Shown one piece after another: positions 41,030-49,757 of a stretch of 64,000 nucleotides of DNA. The DNA comes from Nocardioidaceae bacterium UBA4001 (GTDB lineage: Bacteria; Actinomycetota; Actinomycetes; Propionibacteriales; Nocardioidaceae): positions 3,578 to 67,577 of the forward strand of contig DGBP01000049.1 of assembly GCA_002384855.1 (NCBI GenBank). The letters run 5' to 3'. The translations under genes and the position numbers were made by a program. Under the pieces are notes generated by a model. The model was not told the origin of the DNA, searched no databases, and worked only from the letters and a program-made list of their open reading frames with translations. Each line of letters begins with the position of its first letter. The stretch's first letter is position 1.

Positions 41030-42274
41030 ATGACCGTGCAGCCCCACTCGCAAACCCAATCGGGTGTCGCGGTGTCGTCGGCTTCCGATCGGCACGAGGC
41101 CGGCACGTCGGGCTACCGCCGGGTCAACGCCGCGCTCTGGCTCGCCGGGGCCGGGACATTCATGGTGCTCTACTCGGTGCAGGCGCTGCTGCCACTGTTC
41201 TCCCAGACCTTCGACGTCTCCCCCGCCGCCTCCAGCCTCACCCTGTCGGCCGCGACCGGCACGCTCGCGCTCGCGATCATCCCGGTCAGCGTGGTCGCCG
41301 AGCAGTGGGGCCGCAAGCGGGTGATGACGGTGTCGCTCACCGCGACCGCCGTGCTCGGCCTGCTCGCGCCGCTCGCGCCGTCGTTCGAGGTGCTGCTCGC
41401 GGTGCGCGCCCTCCAGGGGTTCGCGATGGCAGGCGTCCCGGCGCTGGCAATGGGCCACCTCACCCAGGAGGTCAGCGCCCGCTCGCTCGGCCACGCGATG
41501 GGGATCCTCATCGCCGGCAACACCATCGGCGGACTGTCGGGCCGGATGATCGCCGGGGCGCTCGCCGACGTCGCGGGCTGGCGCGCGGCGATGGCGGCCG
41601 TCGGCGTCGCCTCCCTGCTCTGTCTGATCGGCTTCCGGCTGCTCATCCCCGAGCCGACCGCGCGGGCCACCGGCCGGGTGCCGCTGCGCACGCTGCTGCA
41701 CCAGATCAACGCCCACCTGCGCGACCCCGGCGTCCGACGCGCCTGTGTCACGAGCTTCGTGCTGATGTCGGCCTTCGTGACCATGTACAACTTCCTCGGG
41801 TTCCGGCTCCTCGAGCCGCCGTACTCCCTCTCCCACGGCCTGGTCAGCCTGGTCTTCCTCGCCTACCTCGGCGGCACCGTCGCCTCCCCGGGCGCAGGGC
41901 GGCTCGGGGACCGGATCGGCCGGACCCCGGTGATCGCGCTCAGCCTCCTGCTGGCCCTGGCCGCGGCCGCGCTGTCGCTGGTCGAGCTGCTCCCGGTGGT
42001 GCTGGTCGCACTGGCGCTGTTCACGGTCGGCTTCTTCGGCGCTCACTCGGCCACGAGCAGCTGGCTCAACCAGCGCACCGGGACGGGCGCGGCCCAGGCG
42101 TCGGCGCTGTACCTGTTCAGCTACTACGCCGGCAGCAGCGTCGGGGGTACGACGGGCGGGCTGGCGTTCGAGCGCGGCCAGTGGCCCGGGGTGGTGGCCT
42201 ACATCGGTGTCCTGCTGCTCTCCGCCCTCGTCGCGGCCCTGCTGCTGCGGCGGACCCCACCCCGTAGCGTGTGA
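41030..42274 (+). CDS. MFS transporter, YnfM/arabinose-efflux type
   Basis: This 414-residue major facilitator has 12 predicted helices. An A-motif-like QWGRKRVMTVSL follows helix 2 and GRLGDRIGRTPVIALSL lies between helices 8 and 9. The overall sequence resembles YnfM-like exporters divergent from LysR regulators. It begins an operon with a thioesterase (4 bases later) and a 2-hydroxyacid dehydrogenase, which suggests export or uptake of an organic acid. Substrate unknown. Confidence 0.87.
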   Translation: MTVQPHSQTQSGVAVSSASDRHEAGTSGYRRVNAALWLAGAGTFMVLYSVQALLPLFSQTFDVSPAASSLTLSAATGTLALAIIPVSVVAEQWGRKRVMTVSLTATAVLGLLAPLAPSFEVLLAVRALQGFAMAGVPALAMGHLTQEVSARSLGHAMGILIAGNTIGGLSGRMIAGALADVAGWRAAMAAVGVASLLCLIGFRLLIPEPTARATGRVPLRTLLHQINAHLRDPGVRRACVTSFVLMSAFVTMYNFLGFRLLEPPYSLSHGLVSLVFLAYLGGTVASPGAGRLGDRIGRTPVIALSLLLALAAAALSLVELLPVVLVALALFTVGFFGAHSATSSWLNQRTGTGAAQASALYLFSYYAGSSVGGTTGGLAFERGQWPGVVAYIGVLLLSALVAALLLRRTPPRSV

Positions 42275-42278
42275 CCCC

Positions 42279-42737
42279 GTGAGCCCTGACGACAAGCGCC
42301 TGCACGACCTCCTCGACGAGCGCCTGCGCGAGGTGGCCGAGGCCCAGCCGGCCTTCTCCCGCTTCCTCGGCATCGAGCTGGTCAGCTACAGCCAGGACCG
42401 GATCGTGGCCGAGCTCGTCGTGCGCGAGGAGATGGCCAACCGCAACGGCGTGCTGCACGGCGGCGCGATCATGGCCTTCGCCGACAACCTCGGTGGCACC
42501 GCGGCCAGCCTCAACCTCCCCGAGGGCGCGGCCACCACGACGCTCGAGAGCAAGACGAACTTCCTGCGCCCCGTGCCGATCGGCCACCGCGCCCGCGCCG
42601 AGTGCGTCCCGCTGCACCGCGGCCGGACCACCTCGGTGTGGCAGACCACCGTGCACGACGAGGACGGCCGGGTCGCGGCGATCGTCACCCAGACCCAGAT
42701 GACCCTGCACCCGCGCTCCCCCGAGGCGACGTCATGA
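42279..42737 (+). CDS. PaaI-type hotdog thioesterase
   Basis: The 152-residue protein shows the hotdog signature NRNGVLHGGAIMAFADNLGG (about residues 50-69) with the Asn/His/Gly elements and active-site Asp of PaaI-like acyl-CoA thioesterases. A strand ATTTLESKTNFLRPVPIG follows. It would hydrolyse acyl- or aryl-CoA. The GTG start is 4 bases after the MFS stop, and the dehydrogenase gene overlaps its own stop (ATGA). Confidence 0.85.
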   Translation: MSPDDKRLHDLLDERLREVAEAQPAFSRFLGIELVSYSQDRIVAELVVREEMANRNGVLHGGAIMAFADNLGGTAASLNLPEGAATTTLESKTNFLRPVPIGHRARAECVPLHRGRTTSVWQTTVHDEDGRVAAIVTQTQMTLHPRSPEATS

Positions 42738-43678
42738 GGATCGCCGTCCTCGACGACCACCAGGGCGTGGCCCTGTCAATGGCCGACTGGTCGCCGGTCC
42801 ACGCCCTCGGCACGGTCGACGTGTTCACCGACCACCTCGCCGACCCCGAGCGCCTCATCACACGGCTCACGCCGTACGACGCCGTCGTGCTGATGCGGGA
42901 GCGCACGCCGATGCCTGCGGCGGTGATCGACCGGCTGCCGGCGCTGCGCCTGCTGGTCACCACCGGCGCGCGCAACGCCGCGATCGACGTCGAGGCCGCC
43001 CGCCGTCGGGGCGTCGTCGTCTCGGGCACCGGGAGCCTCGGCACAGCGCCGGCCGAGCTCACCTGGGCGCTGATCCTCGGCTGGAGCCGGCACCTGCTCA
43101 CCGAGGCCGACAACATCCGCGACGGCGGGTGGCAGACCACCGTTGGACGTGACCTCGCCGGGCGCACGATCGGGATCGTCGGCCTCGGCCGGATCGGCGC
43201 GCAGGTCGCCCGGGTGGCCGGCGCCTTCGGCATGGAGGTGCTGGCCTGGAGCCACCACCTCACCCCCTCCCGGGCCGCGGAGGCGGGCGCCCGGGCGGTG
43301 CCCCTGCCCGAGCTGCTCGCCGCCTCCGACGTGGTGACCATCCACCAGGTGCTCAGCGACCGCACACGGCTATTGGTCGGGCCGGCCGAGCTCGCGCAGA
43401 TGAAGCCCGACGCGCTGCTGGTCAACACCTCCCGCGCCGGGATCGTCGACACCTCAGCGCTCGTCGCGGCGCTGCGCGAGGGGCGGATCGGCGGGGCGGC
43501 GCTCGACGTGTTCGAGCAGGAGCCGCTGCCCGAGGACGACCCGTTGCGGCGTACGCCCGGGCTGCTGCTCACGCCCCACGTCGGCTACGTCACCGAGGCG
43601 GTCTACCGGAGGTTCTACGGCGAGGTGGTCGAGGACATTCTCGCTTTCGCGGCAGGGGAGCCGGTGCGGACGCTTTGA
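42734..43678 (+). CDS. D-2-hydroxyacid dehydrogenase family protein
   Basis: This 314-residue NAD(P)-dependent enzyme interconverts 2-oxo and D-2-hydroxy acids. The Rossmann motif is IGIVGLGRIGAQVARVAGAF (about 147-166). Catalytic residues appear as Arg in LVNTSRAGIVD (about 236), Glu in LDVFEQEPLPEDD (about 265) and His in LLTPHVGYVT (about 283). The N-terminal domain resembles phosphoglycerate-dehydrogenase-like members. It overlaps the thioesterase gene by 4 bases and ends 16 bases before the convergent GntR gene. Confidence 0.88.
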   Translation: MRIAVLDDHQGVALSMADWSPVHALGTVDVFTDHLADPERLITRLTPYDAVVLMRERTPMPAAVIDRLPALRLLVTTGARNAAIDVEAARRRGVVVSGTGSLGTAPAELTWALILGWSRHLLTEADNIRDGGWQTTVGRDLAGRTIGIVGLGRIGAQVARVAGAFGMEVLAWSHHLTPSRAAEAGARAVPLPELLAASDVVTIHQVLSDRTRLLVGPAELAQMKPDALLVNTSRAGIVDTSALVAALREGRIGGAALDVFEQEPLPEDDPLRRTPGLLLTPHVGYVTEAVYRRFYGEVVEDILAFAAGEPVRTL

Positions 43679-43694
43679 CGCGCCCCCTCCCGGC

Positions 43695-44456
43695 TCAGCC
43701 GCCGCGTCCGAGCCGGATCCGGTGGGAATAGTGCTCGGGAAGGAAGTCGCTGACCGCGAGCTCGAGCGGCTCCCCGGCGTCGTCGTAGTAGATCCGCTCG
43801 ACGTGCAGCAGCGGTGCGCCGGCACTGCATCCCAGGAGCTGAGCCTCCTTCTCGGTCGCGGCCACCGCGGTGGTGACCTGCTCGGCCTCGGCGATCCTCA
43901 CCCCACGCGACTCCAGCACGCCGATGATCGTGATCCCACTGCGGTGACCCGGCTCCACGAGACTCGGCAGGTCCTCCAACGACGCACCCACCCTGGGCGG
44001 CAGGTAGACCTGCGTGGTGCAGAAGACCTCACCACGGTGCAGGCGGCGGAAGAGCAAGGAGTACATCGACCGCCCCTTGACCTGCAGCTTCTCGGCGAGC
44101 TCGGCGTCGTACATGCCGGTCAAGGGTTCGACCACCTCGAGCTCCGTGTCGAGTGTGAGGTTCATCAGGTCAGCCACGGAGCTGAACTGACGGCGGTAGC
44201 GCGAACCCTTCGACGTCACGAAGGTCCCGCGACCCGGGACCCGGTAGACAAGCCCTTCGGAGACCAGTTCGAGGAAGGCGCGGCGGACCGTCTGCCGGCT
44301 CAGGCCGTAGGTTTCGGCGAGGGAGTTCTCCGTCGGCAGCGGCTCATCCTCGGCGTACCGATCGTCGAGGATCTCCTCGCGCAGCGACCGAGCGAGTAGC
44401 CGGTAGCGGGACTCGCCGGGGTAGGGCGAACGCATCAGGTCGGTACCGGGGACCAT
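43695..44456 (-). CDS. GntR/HutC-type regulator with UTRA domain, second paralogue
   Basis: The 253-residue regulator has its winged helix at about 15-80 (LPTENSLAETYGLSRQTVRR) and UTRA domain at about 95-250 (ending SDFLPEHYSHRIRLGRG). It is clearly paralogous to the regulator at 39109-39861. ATG at 44456 was chosen because GGAG lies 9 bases upstream; ATG at 44474 is in frame. It is divergent from the MFS / tartrate-dehydrogenase-like operon. The inverted repeat at 44477-44503 sits just beyond its start and recurs at 48520-48546, so it probably controls both sites. Confidence 0.87.
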   Translation of the reverse strand: MVPGTDLMRSPYPGESRYRLLARSLREEILDDRYAEDEPLPTENSLAETYGLSRQTVRRAFLELVSEGLVYRVPGRGTFVTSKGSRYRRQFSSVADLMNLTLDTELEVVEPLTGMYDAELAEKLQVKGRSMYSLLFRRLHRGEVFCTTQVYLPPRVGASLEDLPSLVEPGHRSGITIIGVLESRGVRIAEAEQVTTAVAATEKEAQLLGCSAGAPLLHVERIYYDDAGEPLELAVSDFLPEHYSHRIRLGRGG

Positions 44457-44476
44457 GTCGCGGACTCCGTTCATAT

Positions 44477-44503
44477 GTACGGCCACATCGTATAGAGTCG
44501 TAC
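44477..44503. promoter_or_regulatory. Inverted repeat GTACGGC-N13-GTCGTAC, candidate GntR operator
   Basis: Read on the minus strand it is GTACGAC-N13-GCCGTAC. It matches the repeat at 48520-48546 (GTGCGAC-N13-GCCGCAC) in arm sequence, asymmetry and spacing, giving GTRCGAC-N13-GCCGYAC. It lies between the GntR gene and the divergent MFS gene. Confidence 0.68.
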
Positions 44504-44541
44504 CTTTAAATTGAATGGCATATCGGACAGACGGGGGACCC

Positions 44542-45807
44542 ATGGCGCGCCGCCTGTTCTCCGGATCCCCGGGGCTCGTGCTCGCGGCCAGTGCCATGAC
44601 AACGGTGGGGACTCTCCCGGTGTTCCTCCTGAGTGCGCAGTCGGTGTTCGTACGGGCAGAGCTCGAGTTCGACGAGGCCCAGTTCGGCATCGTCGTGAGC
44701 GCGTTCTTTGCGGCGGCCGCCGCCACCGCTCTTCTCGCCGGCGGTCTCGTGGACCGCGCCGGCCGTCGGACGGGCACCATTGTTGCGGGTCTGGCCGTGG
44801 CCGTGGGCGGTTTCGGGACCGCGACGTTGACTCGCTCGTGGCCCTCGCTGCTGGCAGCCATGGCGCTGCTCGGCGTGGCCAACGCCGCCTGCCAGGTCAC
44901 CTCGAACCTCACCGTTGCCCGGGCACTGCCGCCAACGCGGCGCGGTCTCGGCTTCGGCGTGAAGCAGGCCGCAATCCCGCTCGCCATCGCGATCTCCGGT
45001 TTGGCGGTCCCGCTCGTCGCCGAAGGGCCAGGCTGGCGCTGGACCTTCGCCGCCACCGGAGCCGGAGGGCTCGCCCTCATGTTCTGGGGGCTCACCGTCC
45101 AGCCGGCCTCCACCACGACACCGGCGACACCCGCCGGCCAGGACCGTCCGCCACTGGCCCCGCTGCTGGTCACCATGGTGGCCGGCACGTTGGCGAGCGC
45201 CGCGGCCAACTCCTTGGGCTCCTTCCTGCCGAGCTGGGCGTTCGAGGTGGGCCTGTCGCCGTCTCGGGCCGGTGCGCTCATGGCGGTAGGCAGCGGGATC
45301 AACATCGCGGTGCGAGTGATGTCAGGCCACCTCGCCGACCGCCGGCACGGCCGCAACCTACCCGTCGTCGCCGCCCAGATGAGCACCGGCGCGCTCGCGC
45401 TGCTGGCCCTGTCGTTCGCACTTCCACCGGCCGTCGTCGCGGGCGGCCTGGTCGCGTTCGCCGTCGGCTGGTCATGGCCGGGGCTGCTCCTGTACGCCGT
45501 GGTGCGTGTGGGGCGTGACGCCCCGGCTCGCGCGTCCGGGCTGGTGCAGGCGGGCGCCTTCGCCGGTGGCGCCTCAGGCCCGGCGCTCTTCGGCGCTGCG
45601 GTCGGCCTCCTCGGCTACGAGACCGCCTGGCGGCTGAGTGCACTGGTCTTCGTGGTTGCCGCACTCCTGCTGCTGCAGGCACGGCGTATGTTCATCTCCG
45701 ACCTCGTCACCCGCCCACCGGCAGCGCCGCTCCGGTACGGGGGCGGGCTGATCACCGAGCGCCCGGCACCGCGCTCCCCCCGCTCTCCCTCCGGCCTCGA
45801 CCTCTAG
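44542..45807 (+). CDS. MFS transporter of the second GntR regulon
   Basis: This 421-residue transporter has 12 hydrophobic helices. GGLVDRAGRRTGTIVAGLAV is the A-motif-like loop after helix 2, and VKQAAIPLAIAISGLAVPL recalls the B/C-motif region. ATG at 44542 has GGGGGA upstream; an ATG at 44515 is in frame. The last ~35 residues are polar and Pro/Arg-rich. The dehydrogenase gene follows after 13 bases. It is probably the permease for the hydroxy-dicarboxylate used by that enzyme. Confidence 0.85.
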   Translation: MARRLFSGSPGLVLAASAMTTVGTLPVFLLSAQSVFVRAELEFDEAQFGIVVSAFFAAAAATALLAGGLVDRAGRRTGTIVAGLAVAVGGFGTATLTRSWPSLLAAMALLGVANAACQVTSNLTVARALPPTRRGLGFGVKQAAIPLAIAISGLAVPLVAEGPGWRWTFAATGAGGLALMFWGLTVQPASTTTPATPAGQDRPPLAPLLVTMVAGTLASAAANSLGSFLPSWAFEVGLSPSRAGALMAVGSGINIAVRVMSGHLADRRHGRNLPVVAAQMSTGALALLALSFALPPAVVAGGLVAFAVGWSWPGLLLYAVVRVGRDAPARASGLVQAGAFAGGASGPALFGAAVGLLGYETAWRLSALVFVVAALLLLQARRMFISDLVTRPPAAPLRYGGGLITERPAPRSPRSPSGLDL

Positions 45808-45820
45808 GAAGGGCACACGC

Positions 45821-46876
45821 ATGAACACGAGCATGTCGCACGTCGTCGACGTCATCGCCGGTGATGGCATCGGGCAGGAGGTGACCCCCGCCGCGGTGCG
45901 CTGCATCGACGTGCTGGCGGTGCGCCACGGGTTCGACGTCACCTGGCGGGACCGGCCCTGGGGCTCGGACTACTTCCGCAAGCACGGCCGGATGATGCCA
46001 GTCGACGGGATCGAGCAGCTTTCCGACGGCGACGCCATCTTCCTCGGCGCGGTGGGCACCCCCGACATCCCCGACGTCGAGACCCTGTGGGGCCTGTTGA
46101 TCCCGATTCGCCGGGAGTTCCTGCAGTACATCAACCTGCGGCCGGTGCGGGTGCTGCCGGGGGTCACCTCACCGCTGCGCGCTGACAAGCAGGTCGACCT
46201 GGTCATCGTGCGGGAGAACGTCGAGGGGGAGTACTCCGAGGTCGGCGGTCGACTCTACCGTGGTCTGCCCGAGGAGATGGCGGTGCAGGAGTCGGTCTTC
46301 ACCCGGGCGGGGATCAGCCGTGCCGCGGCGTACGCCGTCGACCTGGCCCGCAGCCGGTCGGGCAGGCTGACGTCGGCGACCAAGTCGAACGGCATCATCC
46401 ACACGATGCCGTTCTGGGACGAGGTCGTCGCCGTGATCGCCGGAGGTGCGGGCGTTGAGGTCGACAAGGAGCTGATCGACGCCCTGGCCGCCCGGGTGGT
46501 GCTGCGCCCGGAGAGCCTCGACGTGATCGTGGCGTCCAACCTGTTCGGCGACATCCTCTCCGACCTCGCCGGGGCGGTGGCCGGATCGATCGGCGTCGCT
46601 CCCAGCGCCAACCTCAACCCGCCGAAGGACCACCCGTCGATGTTCGAGCCCGTGCACGGCTCGGCCCCCGACATCGCCGGGAAGGGGGTAGCCAACCCCG
46701 TGGGCCAGATGTGGGCCGGGGCGATGATGCTCGAGCACCTCGGCCAGGCCTCGGCGGCTGCCGACCTGACCGCCGCCTTCGAGACGGTGCTCGCATCGGG
46801 GACCCGAACCCGCGACCTGGGCGGCACGGCAACTACCGAGGAGTTCACCTCGGCGGTTGTGGCCGCGCTCGCCTGA
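45821..46876 (+). CDS. Tartrate dehydrogenase / isopropylmalate-dehydrogenase family enzyme
   Basis: This 351-residue member of the isocitrate/isopropylmalate dehydrogenase family oxidatively decarboxylates 2-hydroxy-dicarboxylates using NAD+ and a divalent metal. Motifs include VIAGDGIGQEVTPAAV (about 11-26), IVRENVEGEYSEVGGRLY (about 129-146) and LDVIVASNLFGDILSDLAG (about 234-252, metal-binding Asp residues). The GDAIFLGAVGTP and ENVEGEYSEVGG forms are closer to TtuC/YeaU-type tartrate or D-malate dehydrogenases than to LeuB. Its partner is the MFS transporter just upstream. Confidence 0.85.
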   Translation: MNTSMSHVVDVIAGDGIGQEVTPAAVRCIDVLAVRHGFDVTWRDRPWGSDYFRKHGRMMPVDGIEQLSDGDAIFLGAVGTPDIPDVETLWGLLIPIRREFLQYINLRPVRVLPGVTSPLRADKQVDLVIVRENVEGEYSEVGGRLYRGLPEEMAVQESVFTRAGISRAAAYAVDLARSRSGRLTSATKSNGIIHTMPFWDEVVAVIAGGAGVEVDKELIDALAARVVLRPESLDVIVASNLFGDILSDLAGAVAGSIGVAPSANLNPPKDHPSMFEPVHGSAPDIAGKGVANPVGQMWAGAMMLEHLGQASAAADLTAAFETVLASGTRTRDLGGTATTEEFTSAVVAALA

Positions 46877-47096
46877 CCTGTACTCGAGGTGAGCCCGCGA
46901 TGCTCAGACCTTCTCTTACGGCTGCCGACCACATGCACTGCGCGAGATGAGCACGCCGGCGTATCCGCACCCGGCGGGGACAGTCCTCCCTGCGCTTCGC
47001 CCTCGCCCGCCGCAAGCGTGACGGGAGAGGGTTCGCCGTCAGAGGCTGCTGACCGAGCGGCTCTGAGCGTACGGCCGAGCGACCCGGAAGCCGGGT

Positions 47097-47543
47097 TCAG
47101 TCCCCGGAGCCCCGGCCCCCCTCGTGGACGGCGACGGTCGGCTCGAGACCTTCGGCCCCCACAACCTCACGCCACGCCTCGAACCCGACCTGGAAGGCCA
47201 CGATGCCCGCCTCCGGCAGGGAGATCTCGATGGCCTCGAGGATCTCCGTCGGGGAGACGCCGAGGTCGAGGGCGACTCGGATGTGGCTCTGGATGTGACC
47301 CTTCGACGCGCGCATCACAGTCAGACTGACGATGAAGATGAGCTCCTTTGTACGACGGTCCAGGGTCCGCTGGTCGAGGTACGCCGCGGACACCAGGTGG
47401 TTGGCCGCCTGGAGGACCGGGAAGTCCTGCTTGGCCATCACCTTGTGGTAGTCGAGCACGTAGCCGCGCTTGCGGGCCATCTCGTCGACGTAGCTCTGAG
47501 CGTCCTGGTTGCTACGGGTCGGGTCGGTGCTCTGGTCGGTCAT
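47097..47543 (-). CDS. Carboxymuconolactone decarboxylase family protein
   Basis: This 148-residue all-helical protein belongs to the CMD/AhpD-like family. The core reads KELIFIVSLTVMRASKGHIQ then SHIRVALDLGVSPTEILEAI (about 66-105). There is no CxxC redox pair, so it is more like a decarboxylase/isomerase-type CMD than an AhpD. ATG at 47543 overlaps the stop of the dehydrogenase upstream (ATGA). The pair is divergent from the CoA-transferase operon. Confidence 0.84.
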   Translation of the reverse strand: MTDQSTDPTRSNQDAQSYVDEMARKRGYVLDYHKVMAKQDFPVLQAANHLVSAAYLDQRTLDRRTKELIFIVSLTVMRASKGHIQSHIRVALDLGVSPTEILEAIEISLPEAGIVAFQVGFEAWREVVGAEGLEPTVAVHEGGRGSGD

Positions 47544-48469
47544 GCGTCGTTCCTCTCGGGGTGGCGGAGCAGGGCGTGGTTCAGCTGCTCGTAGTACTGC
47601 ACGAGCGCGGTGTGGTCGAGGCCGTCGCGGCCGAGGACCCGGCGGGCCTCTGTCAGGGTCGCGACGGTGGAGGCGGTGATCGGCGTGGCGACCCCGTCCT
47701 CCTCTGCGAGGCGGTGCGCGATGCCGAGGTCCTTGAGCATGAGGTCCATCGCGAAACCGGAGGCGAAGGTGCCGGTCAGCACGTGCTGGGGGTACTTCAC
47801 CTCGGTGGCCTGGCTGCGACCGGTCGAGGAGTTGATCACCTCGACCATCACGGCCGGGTCGATACCCTCGGCCTGCGCGACGCACAGGATCTCCGCGGCC
47901 GCGGCGAGGTTGGTCGCCGACAGCAGGTTGTTGAGCGCCTTCGCAGCGTGACCCGAGCCCGTGGGGCCCACGTGCATGATGCAGCCGCCCATCGGCTCGA
48001 GGTGCGGACGGGCCCGAGCGACGTCCCCGTCACTCCCACCTGCCATGATCGCCAGCTCCCCGGTGACCGCCCGGGTCACTCCCCCGGACACCGGCGCGTC
48101 GACGTACCCGATGCCCCGTTCAGCCGCGACCCGCGCGAGCCTGCGGGTGCCGGCCGGCTCCGAGGAGCCCATGTCGATCACCAGCGCGCCCTCGGGGAGA
48201 CGCGCGAGGAGGCCGGTTGCGCCGTCACCGAGCAGCACGGACTCGACCGCCCGGCTGTCCGGGAGCATGAGCACGACGGTGCCGATTCCGACCGGGAGGT
48301 CGGCCAGGTCCACCGGGCTACGCAAACCCTCCTCCTCGGCCAGCCGCGCAGCGGCCTCGAAGTCGCGGTCGGACACGACGGTGTCGAACGCGGCGCGGTG
48401 GCGGCGCACCATCGGCCCGCCCATCCGACCGAGCCCGACGAACAGCGCGGTGGTGCCGGGGTCCTCCAT
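47540..48469 (-). CDS. 3-hydroxyisobutyrate-dehydrogenase family oxidoreductase
   Basis: This 309-residue NAD(P)-dependent beta-hydroxyacid dehydrogenase has its Rossmann motif FVGLGRMGGPMVRRH at residue 10. The substrate motif is YVDAPVSGGVTRAVTGELAI (about 116-135), and the catalytic Lys lies in GSGHAAKALNNLLSATN (about 175). Candidate reactions are 3-hydroxyisobutyrate or tartronate-semialdehyde interconversion; the nearby tartrate-type genes favour tartronate semialdehyde. It begins the leftward operon from the shared operator region at 48520. Confidence 0.86.
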   Translation of the reverse strand: MEDPGTTALFVGLGRMGGPMVRRHRAAFDTVVSDRDFEAAARLAEEEGLRSPVDLADLPVGIGTVVLMLPDSRAVESVLLGDGATGLLARLPEGALVIDMGSSEPAGTRRLARVAAERGIGYVDAPVSGGVTRAVTGELAIMAGGSDGDVARARPHLEPMGGCIMHVGPTGSGHAAKALNNLLSATNLAAAAEILCVAQAEGIDPAVMVEVINSSTGRSQATEVKYPQHVLTGTFASGFAMDLMLKDLGIAHRLAEEDGVATPITASTVATLTEARRVLGRDGLDHTALVQYYEQLNHALLRHPERNDA

Positions 48470-48519
48470 GGGCCTCCCTCACAGCAGTGCGGCGGATCGC
48501 CGTACCGTTTGACAGTCTT

Positions 48520-48546
48520 GTGCGACCATTTTTAATATGGCCGCAC
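48520..48546. promoter_or_regulatory. Inverted repeat GTGCGAC-N13-GCCGCAC, candidate GntR operator
   Basis: The match extends to 12-base arms, TTGTGCGACCAT / ATGGCCGCACAA (48518-48548), 11 of 12 complementary, with an AT-rich centre. It lies in the 118-base gap between two divergent operons and could control both. It shares arm sequence and spacing with 44477-44503. Confidence 0.72.
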
Positions 48547-48587
48547 AAATAGTCAACCACCCGGCTCCGACCATCGAGGAGAGCTGC

Positions 48588-49757
48588 ATGCGGCCACTGG
48601 AGGGCCTCACCGTCGTATCCGTCGAGCAGGCCGTGGCCGCTCCCTTCGCGACGCGGCAGCTGGCCGACCTCGGCGCCCGCGTGATCAAGGTGGAGCGGAA
48701 GGGCCCCGGCGACTTCGCCCGGGAGTACGACGAGACCGTGAAGGGGATGGCGAGCCACTTCGTGTGGCTCAACCGCTCCAAGGAGTCGATTGCGCTCGAC
48801 CTCAAGGACGAGCACGACCGCGCGGTGGTGCACCGGCTGCTCGACTCCGCGGACGTCTTCGTGCAGAACCTCGCCCCCCGCGCCGCCGAGCGACTCGGCC
48901 TGGGCGCGGAGCAGCTGCGGGCCGCGCACCCCTCGCTGATCCACTGCTCGATCTCCGGCTACGGCCCCGACGGGCCCTACACGAGCAAGAAGGCCTACGA
49001 CCTGCTCGTGCAGTGCGAGGCCGGGCTGGTCTCGGTGACCGGCACCCCCGACGAGCCGGTCAAGGTCGGCATCTCCGTGGCCGACATCGCCGCGGGGATG
49101 TACGCCTACACCGGCATCCTCACCGCGATCATCCGGCGCCAGCGCACCGGCGAGGGCGCGACCGTGGAGATCTCGATGCTCGAGGCGCTCGCCGAGTGGA
49201 TGGGCTTCCCGATGTACTACGGGATGTACGGCGGCACGCCCCCGCCACGCAGCGGGGCGTCCCACGCGGCGATCGCTCCCTACGGGCCGTTCCACTGCGG
49301 GGACGGCAAGAGCGTCTTCCTCGGCATCCAGAACGAGCGCGAGTGGGCGGTGTTCTGCGCGCAGGTGCTCGAGCAGCCCGACCTCGCGAGCGACGAAAGG
49401 TTCTCCTCCAACAGCCGGCGGGTCGCCCACCGCGACGACCTCACCGCCGAGATCCACGCCGCCTTCGCCGGGCTCACCAGCGAGGAGGCGCTCGCGCGGC
49501 TCGACGCGGCGGCCATCGCCAACGCCCGCCTGCGCGACATGCTCGAGCTCGGCGACCACCCCCAGCTCGAGGCGCGCCACCGGTGGACCGAGGTCGACTC
49601 GCCCGTCGGGCCGTTGCGCGCGCTCATCCCCCCGGCCACGCTCGACGGGGAGGAGCCGGCGATGGGGCGGATCCCCCAGCCCGGCGAGCACACCGCGAAG
49701 ATCCTGGCCGAGCTCGGCCTCGCCCCCTCCGCCGACTCTGTCGAGGAGCACTCGTGA
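48588..49757 (+). CDS. Class III (CaiB/BaiF) CoA-transferase
   Basis: This 389-residue enzyme moves CoA between carboxylic acids. Family features are LTVVSVEQAVAAPFATRQLA at the start, SIALDLKDEHDR (about 66-77) and the catalytic Asp in VGISVADIAAGMYAY (about 170). ATG at 48588 is preceded by GAGGAGAG; the frame is open to 48537 but that part overlaps the operator. It is the first gene of a five-gene operon whose later members fit itaconate / mesaconate / methylsuccinate breakdown, so it probably activates one of these C5 diacids. Confidence 0.9.
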   Translation: MRPLEGLTVVSVEQAVAAPFATRQLADLGARVIKVERKGPGDFAREYDETVKGMASHFVWLNRSKESIALDLKDEHDRAVVHRLLDSADVFVQNLAPRAAERLGLGAEQLRAAHPSLIHCSISGYGPDGPYTSKKAYDLLVQCEAGLVSVTGTPDEPVKVGISVADIAAGMYAYTGILTAIIRRQRTGEGATVEISMLEALAEWMGFPMYYGMYGGTPPPRSGASHAAIAPYGPFHCGDGKSVFLGIQNEREWAVFCAQVLEQPDLASDERFSSNSRRVAHRDDLTAEIHAAFAGLTSEEALARLDAAAIANARLRDMLELGDHPQLEARHRWTEVDSPVGPLRALIPPATLDGEEPAMGRIPQPGEHTAKILAELGLAPSADSVEEHS

